A DNA stretch of 64,000 nucleotides from Polyodon spathula (Eukaryota; Chordata; Actinopteri; Acipenseriformes; Polyodontidae), in contig NC_054536.1 in the NCBI RefSeq assembly GCF_017654505.1, positions 7,094,294-7,158,293 on the forward strand. The letters run 5' to 3'. This document shows, one piece after another, positions 43,200 to 62,400 of this stretch. Position 1 is the first letter of the stretch. Every line of letters begins with the position of its first letter. The position numbers were made by a program, and so were the translations under genes. Under the pieces are notes generated by a model. The model searched no databases and was not told where the DNA came from. It was given only the letters and a program-made list of their open reading frames with translations.

Positions 43200-46100
43200 T
43201 TATCCCAAGCAGGCTGTTAGGCATTTTTAATTTACCATTACTGATATTTAATTTAGCATTATTGTCATTTTAAAGACTGGGTAATGCACACAATTCAGCT
43301 GGTGGTGAATAGCAACATTATTACTAGTCACCATCTTCAATGAGGTTAACCAGCCCAACTGATTTCCCTCCCTAGACCACAGGAAAAGGCAATGCTGTGC
43401 TTCATAGGTATCCCCATTCAAGACGGGCATCACACAGCAAGCTGCAGACTGAGACTAGCCTCACTTTACATGGTTCCTTTATACAGGAATTAACTAATCC
43501 TGATAGCAGGCAAACAAATCCCAAACACTTTATCTTGTGCGTTTAGCTCTCTTTGTCCATGGAGGTAAATCATATGAGGTTGACTGCCAGAGGAAAGCTA
43601 TTGTTTATCTAAAAACTTCTTTCAAACAGCTTATTTGTTTTCATGACAGAAACAGAGCTTTCACATGCTTTCATAACTCACTGTGACCATTAAATATGTT
43701 TTAGCTACTGTATCATGCGATATTAAACATGCACGAGGAAGGCATGTGACCCACGCTATTGCACATGACACATAACAATGATCATATATTCAATCTTTAT
43801 TAACGTGTATTACTTATAGAATGCATTTCGTGATAAACCACCTCAAAGCACTTATAAAAATGATGTATACAGACCGATGATGCAGCCCTTACCAATCGTA
43901 GATCACTCCACAACTTCGGTGCTCTAAAGCTGAACTCTCTGCCACCGAACAGTCAATATAATTTCACATCAACCTTTGAATAACAAGGGACGGATACACA
44001 TCATTATTCACAACCAGGCAACAGTGGTTCCACATTAGTTTTTATATGAAAGAAAAACATAATAAGTGTTATGGAAAGCTGTCATAGCCCACAAGATTCA
44101 ATTGCGGCCTGCCGAACGGATTTGTTTAGCATAATTAAATATCCATTGCGTTTTAATGTAAATATTTACCCAACTGCAGCTCATTAGGTTTCAAAAGGTT
44201 TTTTTTTTATTTTTTTTTTTTTTTAATATACCATTATCCTTCAAAAATAATGTAGCATTAGTGCAGTCAGAAACACTTAAAACAAAGTACTTTTTTTTTT
44301 AAATTAAATAAAGCATATTGCTCCACCATGGTTACTGGATCTGACATTTGGCACTTAGTGGGTTTTAAAAAGCCAGTCCATTATCCTGTTGCAGGCAAAA
44401 TAACTAGACCCAGAGCCCCTGCAGACGCCCTCATAGCTTGTAAGCACAAGTTACTGCATGTTTAATAAGGACTGTGGTTTCCAGCTCACATGCTTGCAGA
44501 AACCCGGATAGAAATGCACACTGTTTAGCTTGCTGCCAGATTTCCTGCGTACATATGGGTTTAGGCTTTGACCACAATGCACCTGGATTAACTTTGCAGG
44601 TTGTGTGAATTCTCATATAGTAAGTGGCTTACTAACTCATTCCTAAACATATTTGTCTATAGCATACTTTTAGTCCTACAAGGCTTAAGAAGGGTTTTTC
44701 TCTCTCTCTTTTGGTTTTTCAGGATAAGAGTAACATGAGGAGATCCTGGTTTCAGATCCTTGTCCAATTTAAAAGTCTGTGGGGTGAATTTGAATGATTT
44801 AAACAGTGGGGGATCTGTAGACCTCATTTAAATCCCCCCCATTTAAATTGTCAAAAAAAGTGAATTTTATGAAAAGTGAGTGGCAATATTTACACCTGAT
44901 AGATCATTCAAATAGATACCCATGCAAAATACATGTGCACAGGAGCTTCATTCTACATTGACGCTGGGGTAAGACTTTTATTAATGCAGTACCCATACAT
45001 TGGAGACATGTGAACTGCCTCCATTCCTCATGGGTTTCTGAGCTTTGGGGTTCTACTGTATTTATGTTTCCTTGAAGGTTACGAGATGGAATGTACTGGT
45101 TCCTTCAGGGAAGTTGGGGAGAAACAGTAAATATAGTGCAGTGCATTTAGAATAGCATGTAATATAACAAATGCTGTCCTCTCTTTTTAACACAGGAATG
45201 GTCAGGTCAATGAGGCATAAACCGGATGCATTAGCCATGGCGATCAAAATCAAAACGGTCATTATATGATATAGCTGTTATAAATAGTTTATTGTTATCG
45301 ATAATTCAATGGGGAGGCGCCTCATAACTCTATCTATGTTATATTGTAGGTCGTCATGACAACATAGAGCAAATTGATCTGTTTGGCTTTGTTAATTATG
45401 GGAGTTCACATCTATTAGTATATTCAGTAACAACAGAACAAGTTTATTGCATCTTTTATGCATTGGTTGTGAGCCAAGCCAGATATTTACACGTCCATAA
45501 ATCAAAACCTGTACTGTACAGGACTCGTATAGGTTTTAACCTGTGAATGTTTTCAACCATTATTGTTTACATGGAATATTGAGGTGGAAAAAGTGGAGGC
45601 AACAATCTTTTATTTGGCTGTAAAACTTCTAGCACAGGCCATTGCTCTTATAGCAAGATACTGTGGGCAGGATTTTCAAAAGCCAGTGTTATTGTATCAG
45701 ACTCGTGGTATAGTAATGACAGCTTTAGTAGCAAGTGATTTTCAAATGAAATATGTTAATTAAATCAATATGTTAATTCTTTCAAATTGAGTTGATGAGG
45801 TCATTAATGAACACATTTCTCCTTAAAAAGCTTAATTGTTTCAGGTCACGTACATCACTTCCTGTCTCAACAATTAGATAAGGGGAATATATATAGTCAA
45901 ATCTTGATATGTTTTTGCTTTTGAGAAAAATTTCGGTGTGATACATTTAATAGTTTTCTTATTTCTTTTTTTTGTTGTTATTTGTTACATATTTGTTTAT
46001 TATTTCAATGAGTCGATATTTTAATTTAGATTTCATTGATAAGCACAATGTCTATGGGAATAAACATGATAATACTGATAAACAGGACTTGCTTTTATCA

Positions 46101-46544
46101 TTTTTTTGTCAACATATTTCACTATTAATAAACTTAATTTACATGCTTTATTAATCCAGTAAAGGCACTGTAGTTATGTTGTGACATAAAGATTATTAAA
46201 CGAGAGATAAACATGTTACTTTCGTTTTAGATTAAAAACTACTTTCATTTTACAGTTTTGTATCAACATAGACCTTTTTACACCTGTTTACACACTAGTT
46301 TATTTTGAAATGTATATTTTATTATAGTTTTTCAGTTTTTGAAGTAGTGCTTTATATGTGGTAAGATAGAAAAATAAACCCTTTTATGTTTAAATATACT
46401 TATCTATATTTCCCAAGGTATTGTTATTTATTAAATGATACAAGCCATGAAGTTAACATGATGTTCATATTCTAAAATAGCCATTTATAATTTTCTAAAC
46501 ATGTTCACACACATTTATACTTTTAAAAGCCAGGTGCAGCTCCT
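43200..46544. other. Non-genic; nothing recognised
   Basis: More than 3 kb of AT-rich sequence with homopolymer T tracts (about 44200-44225). No recognisable coding exon, repeat family or RNA. Confidence 0.4.
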
Positions 46545-46639
46545 GGGAGCTCCTATCCAGACTATAGGGTTCATCCTACACTCCACGCGCCTTTACCGGA
46601 TACACCACACGGGAGCCCCATTTTTTTTTTTTTTTTTTG
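46545..46639 (-). mobile_element. tRNA-SINE head fragment, second SINE family
   Basis: The minus strand reads GGGGCTCCCGTGTGG, then TATCCGGTAAAGGCGCGTGG and CCCTATAGTCTGG. These resemble the 5' tRNA-like head of another fish SINE with a GGCTCCCG start. It is preceded on that strand by a 19-base A run (46621-46639 as T). The B-box region and body are missing. Unlike a functional tRNA there is no complete cloverleaf. Confidence 0.55.
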
Positions 46640-47298
46640 ATTAAACACAACATAAAAATTATTCAGAGGGACTATAACTTGCTTTGCGCTTTCGGTACTC
46701 TTGTGTTTTCTTCCTTCCTTCATTTTTTTTTTTTGCAAGTAAGAACACACACACACACACACAAAAAAATTCAACCAGCCGCTAGTGCTGTTAAAAAAAT
46801 GCAGCCGCGGTAAATGCGATGACTATGTTTACCGGAGCATTCACACTTCTAAAAAATGCAGAAACAGTGCGCTTCTCTGATAGGACAAGTTGAAGACAGC
46901 AAAGATCACTGACGAAGAACAACATTCCTCCGTCCATAGGAGCAACCGCCAGGAAAATATATTAAAACCAAAACTCGTCCAGGACAACTGGAAGCTGCTA
47001 GAGACTGGGACATGTTATTTGCCCAATAGAAAACGAATACGAGTGTTTCCAAATAAACCTAAATACTGTCTTTTAATTACGTGCATCCAAAGACATGTAA
47101 TTCAGTTTTAAGAATGAAGCCTACTGTTTGGTTTTCTGTCTAAGCAGTTTGTCAGTCTGTTGTGAAAAATGACATACAAGTAAACAGTTTATTCAGCCTT
47201 TTATTGCAACTGTGTTACCGTCCAGTGAGCAAAAACTGTAAAGGGTACTTTAGCTGAAACCTCCCGACAGAAGGGGTACAATTTAAAAAAAAAAAAGG
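46640..47298. other. Non-genic; nothing recognised
   Basis: A small (CA)n lies at about 46747-46763. Frames of 67 and 73 codons have no domain. Confidence 0.4.
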
Positions 47299-47741
47299 TT
47301 GAAAAACCCTGCCCTAACGCTTATTCACCTCGCTCTGTACACTTTGTGCTATCTACAATCCCCAATCTTCACTGGTTCACTACTGAACAAACCAGACTCC
47401 GCCTACTCGCCCTGCAGTCAGCGGTTTCAGTTTCTTTACGTTCTGATGCCCGGTCACTGTCACAGCTATCAGAGGATTACAGCAGGGTTTTTAGGTCTCT
47501 TTGTCCAGTCAGCGTGGACGATATTCAGCCCGTTGTCCTTGTACCTGACGCCCCGTTGGAACACACCTACCTGCTGATTATCCACAGCAGGCAGACTCTC
47601 CCAGGTAGTTCATTCATTATTTACAATAAACACATACTATTTACAATATACATTTACACAAAAAAAACCCTCTTCATGCCCTGCCACAAGCCTACATTAA
47701 GTTCTTGGTTAGTGTCTGGCAGGGAAGGTGTAAAACACTGA
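47299..47741 (+). CDS. Unrecognised open frame, doubtful
   Basis: Two overlapping plus-strand frames (92 codons from 47299, 131 codons from 47346). The second reads like ordinary protein for its first 90 residues (LSQLSEDYSRVF, then VDDIQPVVLVPD) and then becomes low-complexity. It is GC-richer than its surroundings, and CAG|GTAGTT at about 47605 could be a splice donor. I do not recognise a family. It could be an exon of a decayed mobile-element gene, a piece of a host gene, or chance. Confidence 0.2.
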
Positions 47742-52839
<5,098 letters not shown>

Positions 52840-53033
52840 CATTGGTGAATTATATATATATATTGGAATAATATTGTGTATAGTAAGGAGTTCACTTGAT
52901 TCCCACCAAACTTGCTGGGGAAAACTTTGGTCACCATTTACAAAAAATTTTTGTTCGAAGAACTTGATTGGAACCTTGTACTATCATGATGGGTACCACT
53001 CTCACCCCTCATGGAGAACAATTCAATCCTGAG

Positions 53034-53790
53034 TAAGGCCCTGTGTAAATCGCGATTTCATGGGCTGCTCGGAAATCGTGAAATTAGCCGAACGAAACTG
53101 TACAGCTCTGCTGTGTGTCTGTATGTAATATTCACCATGCACACAGTGCTGTGCAGTGATTATGTCATGTCACTATATGTAATCTAAGTGGGAAATTAAA
53201 ATACTACATGCTGTAAACAAGAAAACGGATGTCTCTAAAAAGGCTAAAAATATATCTGCAGCAGATCACGTAAAGCAGTATCCAGCAGGAGTTTTATACA
53301 GCAATGGAGGGAAGCTCTTCTGTACGTCCTGCAGCATTACTGGAATCAACTGTTGACAGGCATTTAGATTCAAGTATTCACCGAAAGAGAAAGGCGGAAA
53401 TCCAGAGCAGTACTGGGGACTGCTTTACTTGCAAAGAAACAAAAAACAATGACTTCCATATTCCAAAAGTCATTAAATACATTCAATTTTGACCTGACAG
53501 ACGTGTTTGTTTGCACAAATATTCTTTTTGAAAAACTGAACAACCAAAAAGTTATGTCAATTCTTCAGACAGAGTGTAGCAAATGCTGGAGTGATTCTTT
53601 CGTCGGCCCAGCTGAGAAGTGAATACTTACCTATAGTTGCTGAGTATCACAAGCAGGAGATTGTGGAATTGGTAAAACAGCCTGGTTGCTTGTCAGTGGT
53701 CACTGATAACTTGACTGTTGCCCAAGATCAGTATGGGTTACACATTTTATTTGTTTTGCGAGGCCTAAATGGTTAACCTACACGTGATGT
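53034..53790 (+). mobile_element. hAT transposon fragment
   Basis: Starts at TAAGGCCCTGTGTAAATCGC, a plausible decayed hAT end, and contains a transposase relic. The 3' part is absent after about 53780, so it is truncated. No 8-bp duplication could be confirmed. Confidence 0.6.
53230..53776 (+). pseudogene. hAT transposase relic with BED-type zinc finger
   Basis: GKLFCTSC at about 53309-53332 and, after a frameshift, VDRHLDSSIHRKRK (about 53352-53393) together give the C-x2-C ... H-x5-H pattern of a BED-like finger in hAT transposases. From 53591 a 61-codon frame reads AQLRSEYLPIVAEYHKQEIV, then CLSVVTDNLT. That TD is the usual place of the first catalytic Asp in the RNase-H-like core (53704-53706). 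The rest of the core and the dimerisation domain are missing. Frameshifts and stops make it non-functional. Confidence 0.7.
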
Positions 53791-54287
53791 ACTAGAACTG
53801 ATAGCTGTCCTAGTTTAGTTGCTGTATAGTTGCTGTTTTTAAAAAAAAAAAATCTGTAACATATCTCTGTGCACATGCCACAAAATACAATACTTTACCC
53901 GTAACACTGCCGTGAATTTTAAAGAACATTTACACAGCTGTGTTGTGATATGGGGTTGTGGGTAATCCACTGACTCAGGAGCTGTGTTGAGATGTTGCAC
54001 AGACAGCCAGGATTTATTTCCAAAACATACAAAATAGGCACGGGTTGGTACCAGCAATGCTAACCGCCACAGCAGTCAGTACACTGCAGTGTAAACAATA
54101 AACAGAAATACACAATGTAAAAGAAAACACCATGCAAATGCAGCTGAAAAGAAAAGTGTGCTGTCAATGGTGAGTGAGCTGCTCCCGTTACTGTGAGATC
54201 CCACTGACACACACTTCAATGTACTTTGATGCGAGTTTGAAAATCCTTAAACTAATCCCTGCTGCAAATAATGATCAAACCCTGATT
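53791..54287. other. Non-genic; nothing recognised
   Basis: No coding domain or known repeat. Confidence 0.4.
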
Positions 54288-54717
54288 GCAGACTCCCACA
54301 ATTCTCTGTAAAAAAGTGCCTCCTATTTTCTGTCCTGAATGCCCCTTTATCTAATCTCCATTTGTGACCCCTGGTCCTTCTTTCTTTTTTCAGGTCGAAA
54401 AAGTCCCTTGGGTCGATATTGTCAATACCTTTTAGGATTTTGAATGCTTGAATCACTTCGCCATGTTCCCTTGTTTGTTCAAGACTGAGTAGATTCAATT
54501 CTTTTAGCCTGTCTGCATATGACATGCCTTTTAAACCCAGAATAATTCTGGTCACTCTTCTTTGCATTCTTTCTAAAGCAGCAATATCTTTTTTGTAGTG
54601 AGGTGACCAGAACCAAATACAATATTCTAAATCTTTTTCATAGATTGCTTCTCCAATTACATTATCTCCCATATGGTATTTATAATGGGTATTTGTATTG
54701 CTTGCATGCAGTACCAC
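54247..54717 (-). pseudogene. LINE ORF2 C-terminal part
   Basis: A 156-codon frame with YKYHMGD, EYCIWFWSPHYKKDI, LERMQRRVTRII, LSLEQTREHGEVIQAFKIL and DFFDLKKERRTRGHKWRL. These are the conserved C-terminal segments of CR1/L2-type reverse transcriptases. EKDL runs straight into EYCIWFWSP; related proteins normally have several tens of residues between, so an internal deletion is inferred. It ends within the 3' region, and the last codons overlap non-LINE sequence. Confidence 0.85.
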
Positions 54718-55368
54718 TTTTCTCTATTAAATGTCATTTGCCATGTGTCTACCCAGTTCTGAATGTTGTCTAGATCATTTTGAATGCCACGCTTCCTATT
54801 TTTGTGTTGTCTGCAAATTTAACAAGTTTGCTTACAATTCCAGAATCTAAGTCATTAATGTACATTATAAAGATCGGAAGACCTAATACTGATCCCTGTG
54901 GTACTCCACAGGTTACCTTGCTCCATTTTGAGGTTTCTCCTCCAATCAGTACTTTCTGTTTTCTACATGTTAACCACTCCCTAATCCATGTGCATGCATT
55001 TCTTTGAATCTCTACTGCGTCCAGTTTGAGAATTAATCTTTTATGCAGGACTTTGTCAAAAGCTTTCTGGCAATCTAAATAAACCATCTCATATGCTTTG
55101 CAATTATCCACTGTCGATGTTCCATCCTCAAAACAATCCAGAAGGTTAGTTAGACAAAATCTCCCATTCGTAAAACCATGCTGGCTGTCTCTCAGGATAC
55201 TGTTACCATATAGGTAATTTTCCATTTAGGACCTTATTATAATTTCCATAAGTTTACATATAATAGTCAGTCTTATTGGTCTGTAGTTACCTGGTTCGGT
55301 TTTGTCTCCCTTTTTGTGGATCAGTATTACATTTGTAATTCTCCAGTCTGTCTGTACAACCCGTCTCA
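54288..55368 (-). mobile_element. CR1/L2-like LINE, coding 3' part
   Basis: Minus-strand non-LTR retrotransposon covering the end of the reverse-transcriptase domain, the thumb/C-terminal region and part of the 3' region. It overlaps the 31.5-kb fragment in family sequence (GACTCCCACAATTCTCT). 5'-truncated with no visible endonuclease. It also lacks the terminal ACATAAGA tail present at 31508, so its 3' end is incomplete too. Confidence 0.85.
54770..55225 (-). pseudogene. LINE reverse transcriptase, palm region
   Basis: A 151-codon frame carries reverse-transcriptase signatures in order: VYLDCQKAFDKVLHKRL (first catalytic Asp in YLD, about residues 48-64), CGVPQGSVLG (about residues 105-114), and KFADNTKIG near the end. 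The active-site FADD has become FADN, replacing the last catalytic Asp. Identity of the family (CR1/L2/Rex-like) rests on these motifs and the downstream sequence. The frame is broken from the downstream part at about 54718-54769. Confidence 0.88.
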
Positions 55369-57201
55369 TTTAAAGGCATTTAAAAAAAAGCAACACAATA
55401 TTTGAGCAGTTGTAATATGAGCTACTCAGAATGATCGCAGCCAGGGAGATTGAAAAAAGACGAGAAGACTGGAGACTAGAAAATGTCATTTGAGGCTACA
55501 TGCTATTATGGTAAAAATAACTAACTTTTTTGTTACATTCTTTCAAAAGAAAACAGCATTATACATATACATGGTGGGTATGTGTTTAATTGAAACTTAC
55601 AATGGTTAATTTGGTTAGCGATATATTTTAAACTGAGGGGAGAGGCAACACTAAACACAAGGAGGCTTGCAATGCAATTTATTTATGTACTGTACTATAG
55701 AGTGGGCCTCTGCTGCCTCACCTCCCCCTTCATCCCAACTGACCTTAGATTACTAGTATCATTTCATTACCAAAACACTGTTTGCTTTTTTCTTTCCCTA
55801 ATCTGGCCACAAATGCATTAAGGCCTCTGCGATTGGTGGGGTTTCTTCTGCAGGAAACCAGATCACGAGTAAGCAATCGTCCTATTATTCGCAGTAGAAA
55901 AATGTCTGAATTTTATGCAGTGTCTAATGTGCTTGCCAATTAAATAAAAACCTGTTCATGTTAGCTAAAGCAAAGTAATGCGCTTTTTTTTTTTTGATTG
56001 AGTTACTTCAAACATTAACATTAGTCTTGTCTGCAATATTTGCAGACATATTTCAAGTGCAGTTTGATCGAACTTTCCTGTGTATACGTATATCTTACAT
56101 ACCCTTATCATAAGCAAATTGAATTTCTGGAACTTATTTTCTACTACAGAATCTAATTTCACTGGAGCCAGCACTGCAAAGAAAATGTCAATACAGATTA
56201 TTTTTGACTGTCTGGTAGAAAGACATTTGAAGAGTATGACTTTGTTTTTGTTTTTTTAAGTATTTATGAATGATGTAAATCATTGAACATGACAGTTGTT
56301 TAAATACATTTGCATATTTTTTTTGCATTTAAGTTTACCAAGAAACACAGTGAAAATGTTATCAATTCAACTCTGCAATAAAAAACCAAAGAAATGTGCT
56401 TGACAGTGACTCAGTAACTGAAGCAAAAGCCCTGTTACTAGGCAACGTAAATGGTTGGTAATAAAAAAAGTGCCTGACTTTCACAACACTGTCATGTTAT
56501 AGTTTCTGCCTCCTACGTACTACTTTGGCAATAACAATTTGATGTGTGTAATTATAATACTGCATGCATAGATAGATAGAGAGAGAGAGAGACATTGAAC
56601 TATTGCCCTAACGTCTTTGTGATTTGTGATGTGATTGATTCACATCGCTGTCAGTCCCGCCCCTTTTCAAAGGAACGCCCTTTTCCACTCCTCATAACAA
56701 GAAAAAATGGCTGAATGTGAAAAAAATGTTGAACGTGATTCTGTGACTTAACAGAAAATTAATCACAAAAGATGCTCCAAACACTAAAATAGTGATTAAA
56801 GCATCACTGTCACTGTTTTTTGACTTTCTGAACTTCAAACAAATTCGACGATGTAAACAAATATGACGGCTGGGGTCTAGCTGTATTATGCGGCACTCGG
56901 CAAGCCAGACGGACAACTGGAAGCCAAAAAAACTGTGCGGCATGAACTTCAGTGCCATTTTGTTATTTATGTTATCTAGTTATATTTACTATCCAGCCGT
57001 GCTCACTTATTTTCTTGACTGACTCATATTAAATATGTACTGCACACTCAGCCATAGTGGAAAATGAAACGCACCTCGGGAAGCCTACTGTTACCTTCAG
57101 GGAATGACCTCAGTCTGCGGCTTCAGGCATTATAGCCCCCTGTTGGTAACAATAGTCTTCCCTCTGGTCAATAATTTTCCAATACAGCCTATATATACAC
57201 A
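55369..57201. other. Non-genic; nothing recognised
   Basis: Frames of 69 and 88 codons lack domains. A short GATA/GA repeat lies at about 56570-56592. Confidence 0.4.
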
Positions 57202-58137
57202 CAGTTGTAGTCAAAAGTTTTCATACCCCAAAGTAAATGTATAATTTCGAGAAATTTCTCAAAAACAAATAATTATAGGAAAAATCTTTTGTAGAAAAAG
57301 TTTTACTTTTGTGGATGAGGAAATAAAGTTACAAGAAATGGATGTCTACAATTATTTATTCCAGCAATATTTTTGCAAAACTCCAAAAATGCTAATTTAA
57401 AAGTATTCATACCCTGACAAGGAAAATTAAATTAAAAGCTAATTGAGTCACCTTTTGCAATAATAACCTATTTTAAAAGATTAGGATATTTGTCAATGAG
57501 CTTTTGGCATGGTTCTTTAGTTCTTTTAATGAAAAATTGGTCCAGTTCATTCAAATTCCAAGGACTTCTCTTGTGCACAGTCTTCTTCAGCTCATACCAA
57601 AGATTCTCAATCAGATTTAGATCGGGACTTTGACTAGGCTATTCCAGAACCTTCATTTTATTCTTCTTTAACCATTCTGAAGCAGATTTTGATGTGAAGT
57701 TTTGTAGCAGAGGGTTTCAGATGATTGAACAGTATATTTTGGTATGCTATGGAATCCATTTGTCCATGTATTGGAACTAAATTTTCTGTGCCATTAGAGG
57801 AAAACAGCCCCATAGAAAGATATTACCACCTCCATTCCTGACAGTAGGTATGGTGTTCTTTTCTTTGTACACCTCACCAGACTTTCTCCAAACGTAACGA
57901 TCAGTGTGACCAAATAGCTCGATTTCTGTTTCATCGCTCCACAAAACCTTTGACCAGAAATCATATCCATCATTCAAATGCCGTTTTGCAAACTTTAAGC
58001 GATTGTCCTTGTAATGTTTTCCTAAGAGTGGCTGTTTCCTTGGCCTGTGAACAATGAGACCTTTACCATGCAATATTCAACCTATGGCTGAAATGGAAAC
58101 CCCATTGCAGCCAATTCACTTTGAATATCTTTGGCAG
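57202..58137 (-). mobile_element. Second Tc1-family transposon, 5'-truncated
   Basis: Begins at the left with CAGTTGTAGTCAAAAGTTTT, a Tc1-type terminal repeat different from the element at 35.9 kb. It contains a transposase pseudogene on the minus strand. The transposase start and the other terminal repeat are missing: sequence breaks off at 58137 into a large TA/TG microsatellite. Confidence 0.85.
57440..58137 (-). pseudogene. Tc1 transposase, truncated and frameshifted
   Basis: From the microsatellite edge it reads KDIQSELAAMG, part of the second helix-turn-helix. After a stop it continues with [15 protein letters not shown] and [13 protein letters not shown] (first catalytic Asp) within an open frame at 57777-58073. 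The second Asp (QDND motif) is lost in a short deletion and frameshift near 57700-57730. Further on SEWLKKNKMKVLE, a stop, and [18 protein letters not shown] retain the final Glu. It ends ...VIIAKGDSISF near 57440. Inactive. Confidence 0.88.
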
Positions 58138-59376
<1,239 letters not shown>

Positions 59377-59487
59377 TAAGTTCACTAACTATGCAGTATA
59401 ATTATGTGTAAGTACACCTGTATTTATTACTAAGAACTATTATGTAAATACACAGTTATTAGAGACACTTAATGTAAAGTTTGACCA
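59377..59487. mobile_element. DNA transposon right half (GGTAACACTTT family)
   Basis: Contains TAATTATGTGTAAGTACACC and ends TTAGAGACACTTAATGTAAAG, matching the right part of the 17286 copy. Similarity extends weakly to about 59340. The left half is absent. Confidence 0.75.
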
Positions 59488-62400
59488 AATAATGAAATAA
59501 TAAGACACTCATAGACTTCTAATACATGTAGAATACATGTATCTGCTGAAAGTCAATATCTAGTTTCCAAAGATACCCAGTCCCCATTTACAGGGGTATG
59601 GGAACTAAACTTATTTTTGAGAACTGGGCTCAATCTTTCTTAGCTGCTGAGACCTACAACAATTAGATTCTCAAGGCTGTGTGGCTGCAGACATTTCAAG
59701 TATTAATTCAAACAAGTCTGACTAAACATGTTCAGCCTTGTAAGGGATACATCCTGGTTTCTGTATGTAAACAACTGATGGGCACTTCACTTCAAATGAC
59801 CCATATGGACATCTCATGTGACCCAAGGTCATGTCAGTGATGATTTGGTTATAAAGCATTTGCATGGCATAAAGGAACAGAACAAAAAGCAGTGGGCTTC
59901 ATTCCCAAAGCGTTAACTCTTTAAATAACATACTGTAACACCTGCCTCATCATCTGAGAGCTGAATTTATAACTGTTTTAAAGCATCAAAGTGCAGGACT
60001 CATGATCTCCGTTCCAAAACTATACACTTTATGTCCCATATATTAAAAAAAAAAAAAAAAAAAAAACCTACAGCACCATCCAGAAAGACTATTGTTCCGT
60101 ACAACAAAATATAGGTTGTACTGCAGTATACCATAGTAAACCATAGTGATGTTTGATGGTACTATTGTATTTTTTTATATAACGGAATCCAAATCAAGAG
60201 TAGGAAACCAGACCATTTAGATTATAATTAATTTATTTTTGTAATGAACTGGTCTGATAGAGAGGTAAATACAAGGAGATTTCTAGACAGTGTGTGGTCT
60301 TAATCGTGAGCCAGTCTTTATATGGGGCTAGACTCAAGGAGGGAGTTTACTGTAGATGTAAAATCAAAAACAAAATAAAAGATGTTTTTGTGACAGGAAA
60401 CAACTAAAAGATCTAATCGCAATTAAAAAGACAGATTTTTTTTTTATTATTTTTTTCCCCAGAGAAACTCTTGGTGTCTAATTGGAAACAAGATGTGTTC
60501 AGGGCCTGCCAAGCATAAAATTGATGCTGTAACTGACTGACCCAAAGGAAGACATATGAGGAAGTCTAGTCCAATTAAGGTCTATTAGGATACAAGCTGA
60601 TACATTTTGAAAAAGCCTATAACAAAACAGGCTTTAAATTTGAGGAGGTCAATAATTACACCTGGCTGCACTTATTTACAACTGAGTTCATGTTTATTCG
60701 GAGCCTCTTCTGGTTTTAGGATGTTAATGAGATGTTCTTTGAGGAATGCAGGACTAAGTTCAGGATTCTTAAGTATGAGGACAAAGACTGGGCAAACATC
60801 TTTCACATACAAAAACCGTGAGCATTAAAGCTGACTCCTGCTGAACATTCGGAGTCTGCATTCTTTAAGGATCTTCTAAAACACACTAACATCCACACTT
60901 ATCTGTGCTATATATCTGTAAACATTCTATTGACTGATTAGCTGCTGTCTGAACAGGAATTAGCACATGTTTGTTACAGAGCAGGATGTACAGAACCTTG
61001 TCTTCAAAGGAGGGGGTCCTGAACTCCAGGTGGAGGTCACACAAAATGTTTCCTTTGACTGAAATTATGCTTCTGTCCCGACATTTAATACCGTGTAAAA
61101 GAAAAATCTACAGTTTCTGTACTCTGGATAATGTATTCTTCTCACTCAAGTTTATACTTGTCCAATATCTCCTGCCATGCCACTGTACTGAGGTGAACTT
61201 TCTAGGCACCGGTTTGGCAGATCACCCACAACCTTTTTTTAACTATCCATGACGTGACCCTGGCTTGCAGCTTCTCATTACAGATACTGTGCAAATCCAA
61301 CTGAGCAGCATCTGTTTCTCAAGCAAACTAACAGACTATATTCAGCCGCCATTGAAATTCAATACACATTATCGATTAACATTTTAGAAGATTGGTGACT
61401 TTAGGCATAGAAACAAGTACAGATACATATCAGATTTTGTAAACTAGCTGTAAAATGCAGTTGCTACCTTATCATTCATCTCTGTGTCTGGTTTTTGCAC
61501 CAGTATTCTGTTGCAAAATACTGTACTGTTTCTGGATTTGTATAGTTAACTCTTCCAAATGAAATAATACATTAGATGTGGTGAATTCAGAAGTCTCTGA
61601 ATGCCTCTTAAAGGTTTACTGCAGCATACCATGGTAAAAACATAGGAAAGTGTAGTAAAGCAGAGTAAAGGCACAGTGAATACCCTGGTGGTAAGGAATG
61701 GTAAGTACATGCTAGAAGCATGGTTTAACTGTTGGAAATGGGAAAACGACTGCAAAGTGCACATTTACTGTGGGTCTGGAAATGTGTAGTAGAACTTGGC
61801 ACACACCAAGCGACAATACATTTCAGCAGTATATATTTATCCCTTACTGGGATAAGAAGCAGACTTTTCCATTCCATCTCTCAAAGAGATTCTTTCTGGT
61901 TTCTGTGTAATCCATTGTGACTGTTTAGGCAAGTCCAAACAGACATAAACAATAAATAAGCCCTTGAGAATGTTTATTCGGTGAAAGGGTAAAATCTTTC
62001 TTTAAAAAAGCAGTGGCATGTATGCTGTCGTCAAAGCACGTAGATTGTAGGCCTTGCTGCGTGTAGCGATGTCCCCTCCTCCACCCCACAAGACAAACAC
62101 ACATACTTATCAATGCATGTTCTCCTCTCATCCTATTGTTTGCTGTGAAAGGCTTATGAGCCCAGTTGTGGACAAATTAAATTATTATCTAGGCTTTAAA
62201 AACATGTACAGTACCTCTTAGGGGTGTGCAACTACTCAGACCTAGCATAATTCCCTTTCATTGAAAACCTGTTGTCAGGTTTTAAATGAAGGCTGTTTTG
62301 TAGTAACAAAAGCAGCATTTCCCTTGTCTATACAATTTGAGTACCAGCCAATGGCAACTAACTTCACTTGGAAGCAAATTGCCTTTTCAGCCAGGGCACT

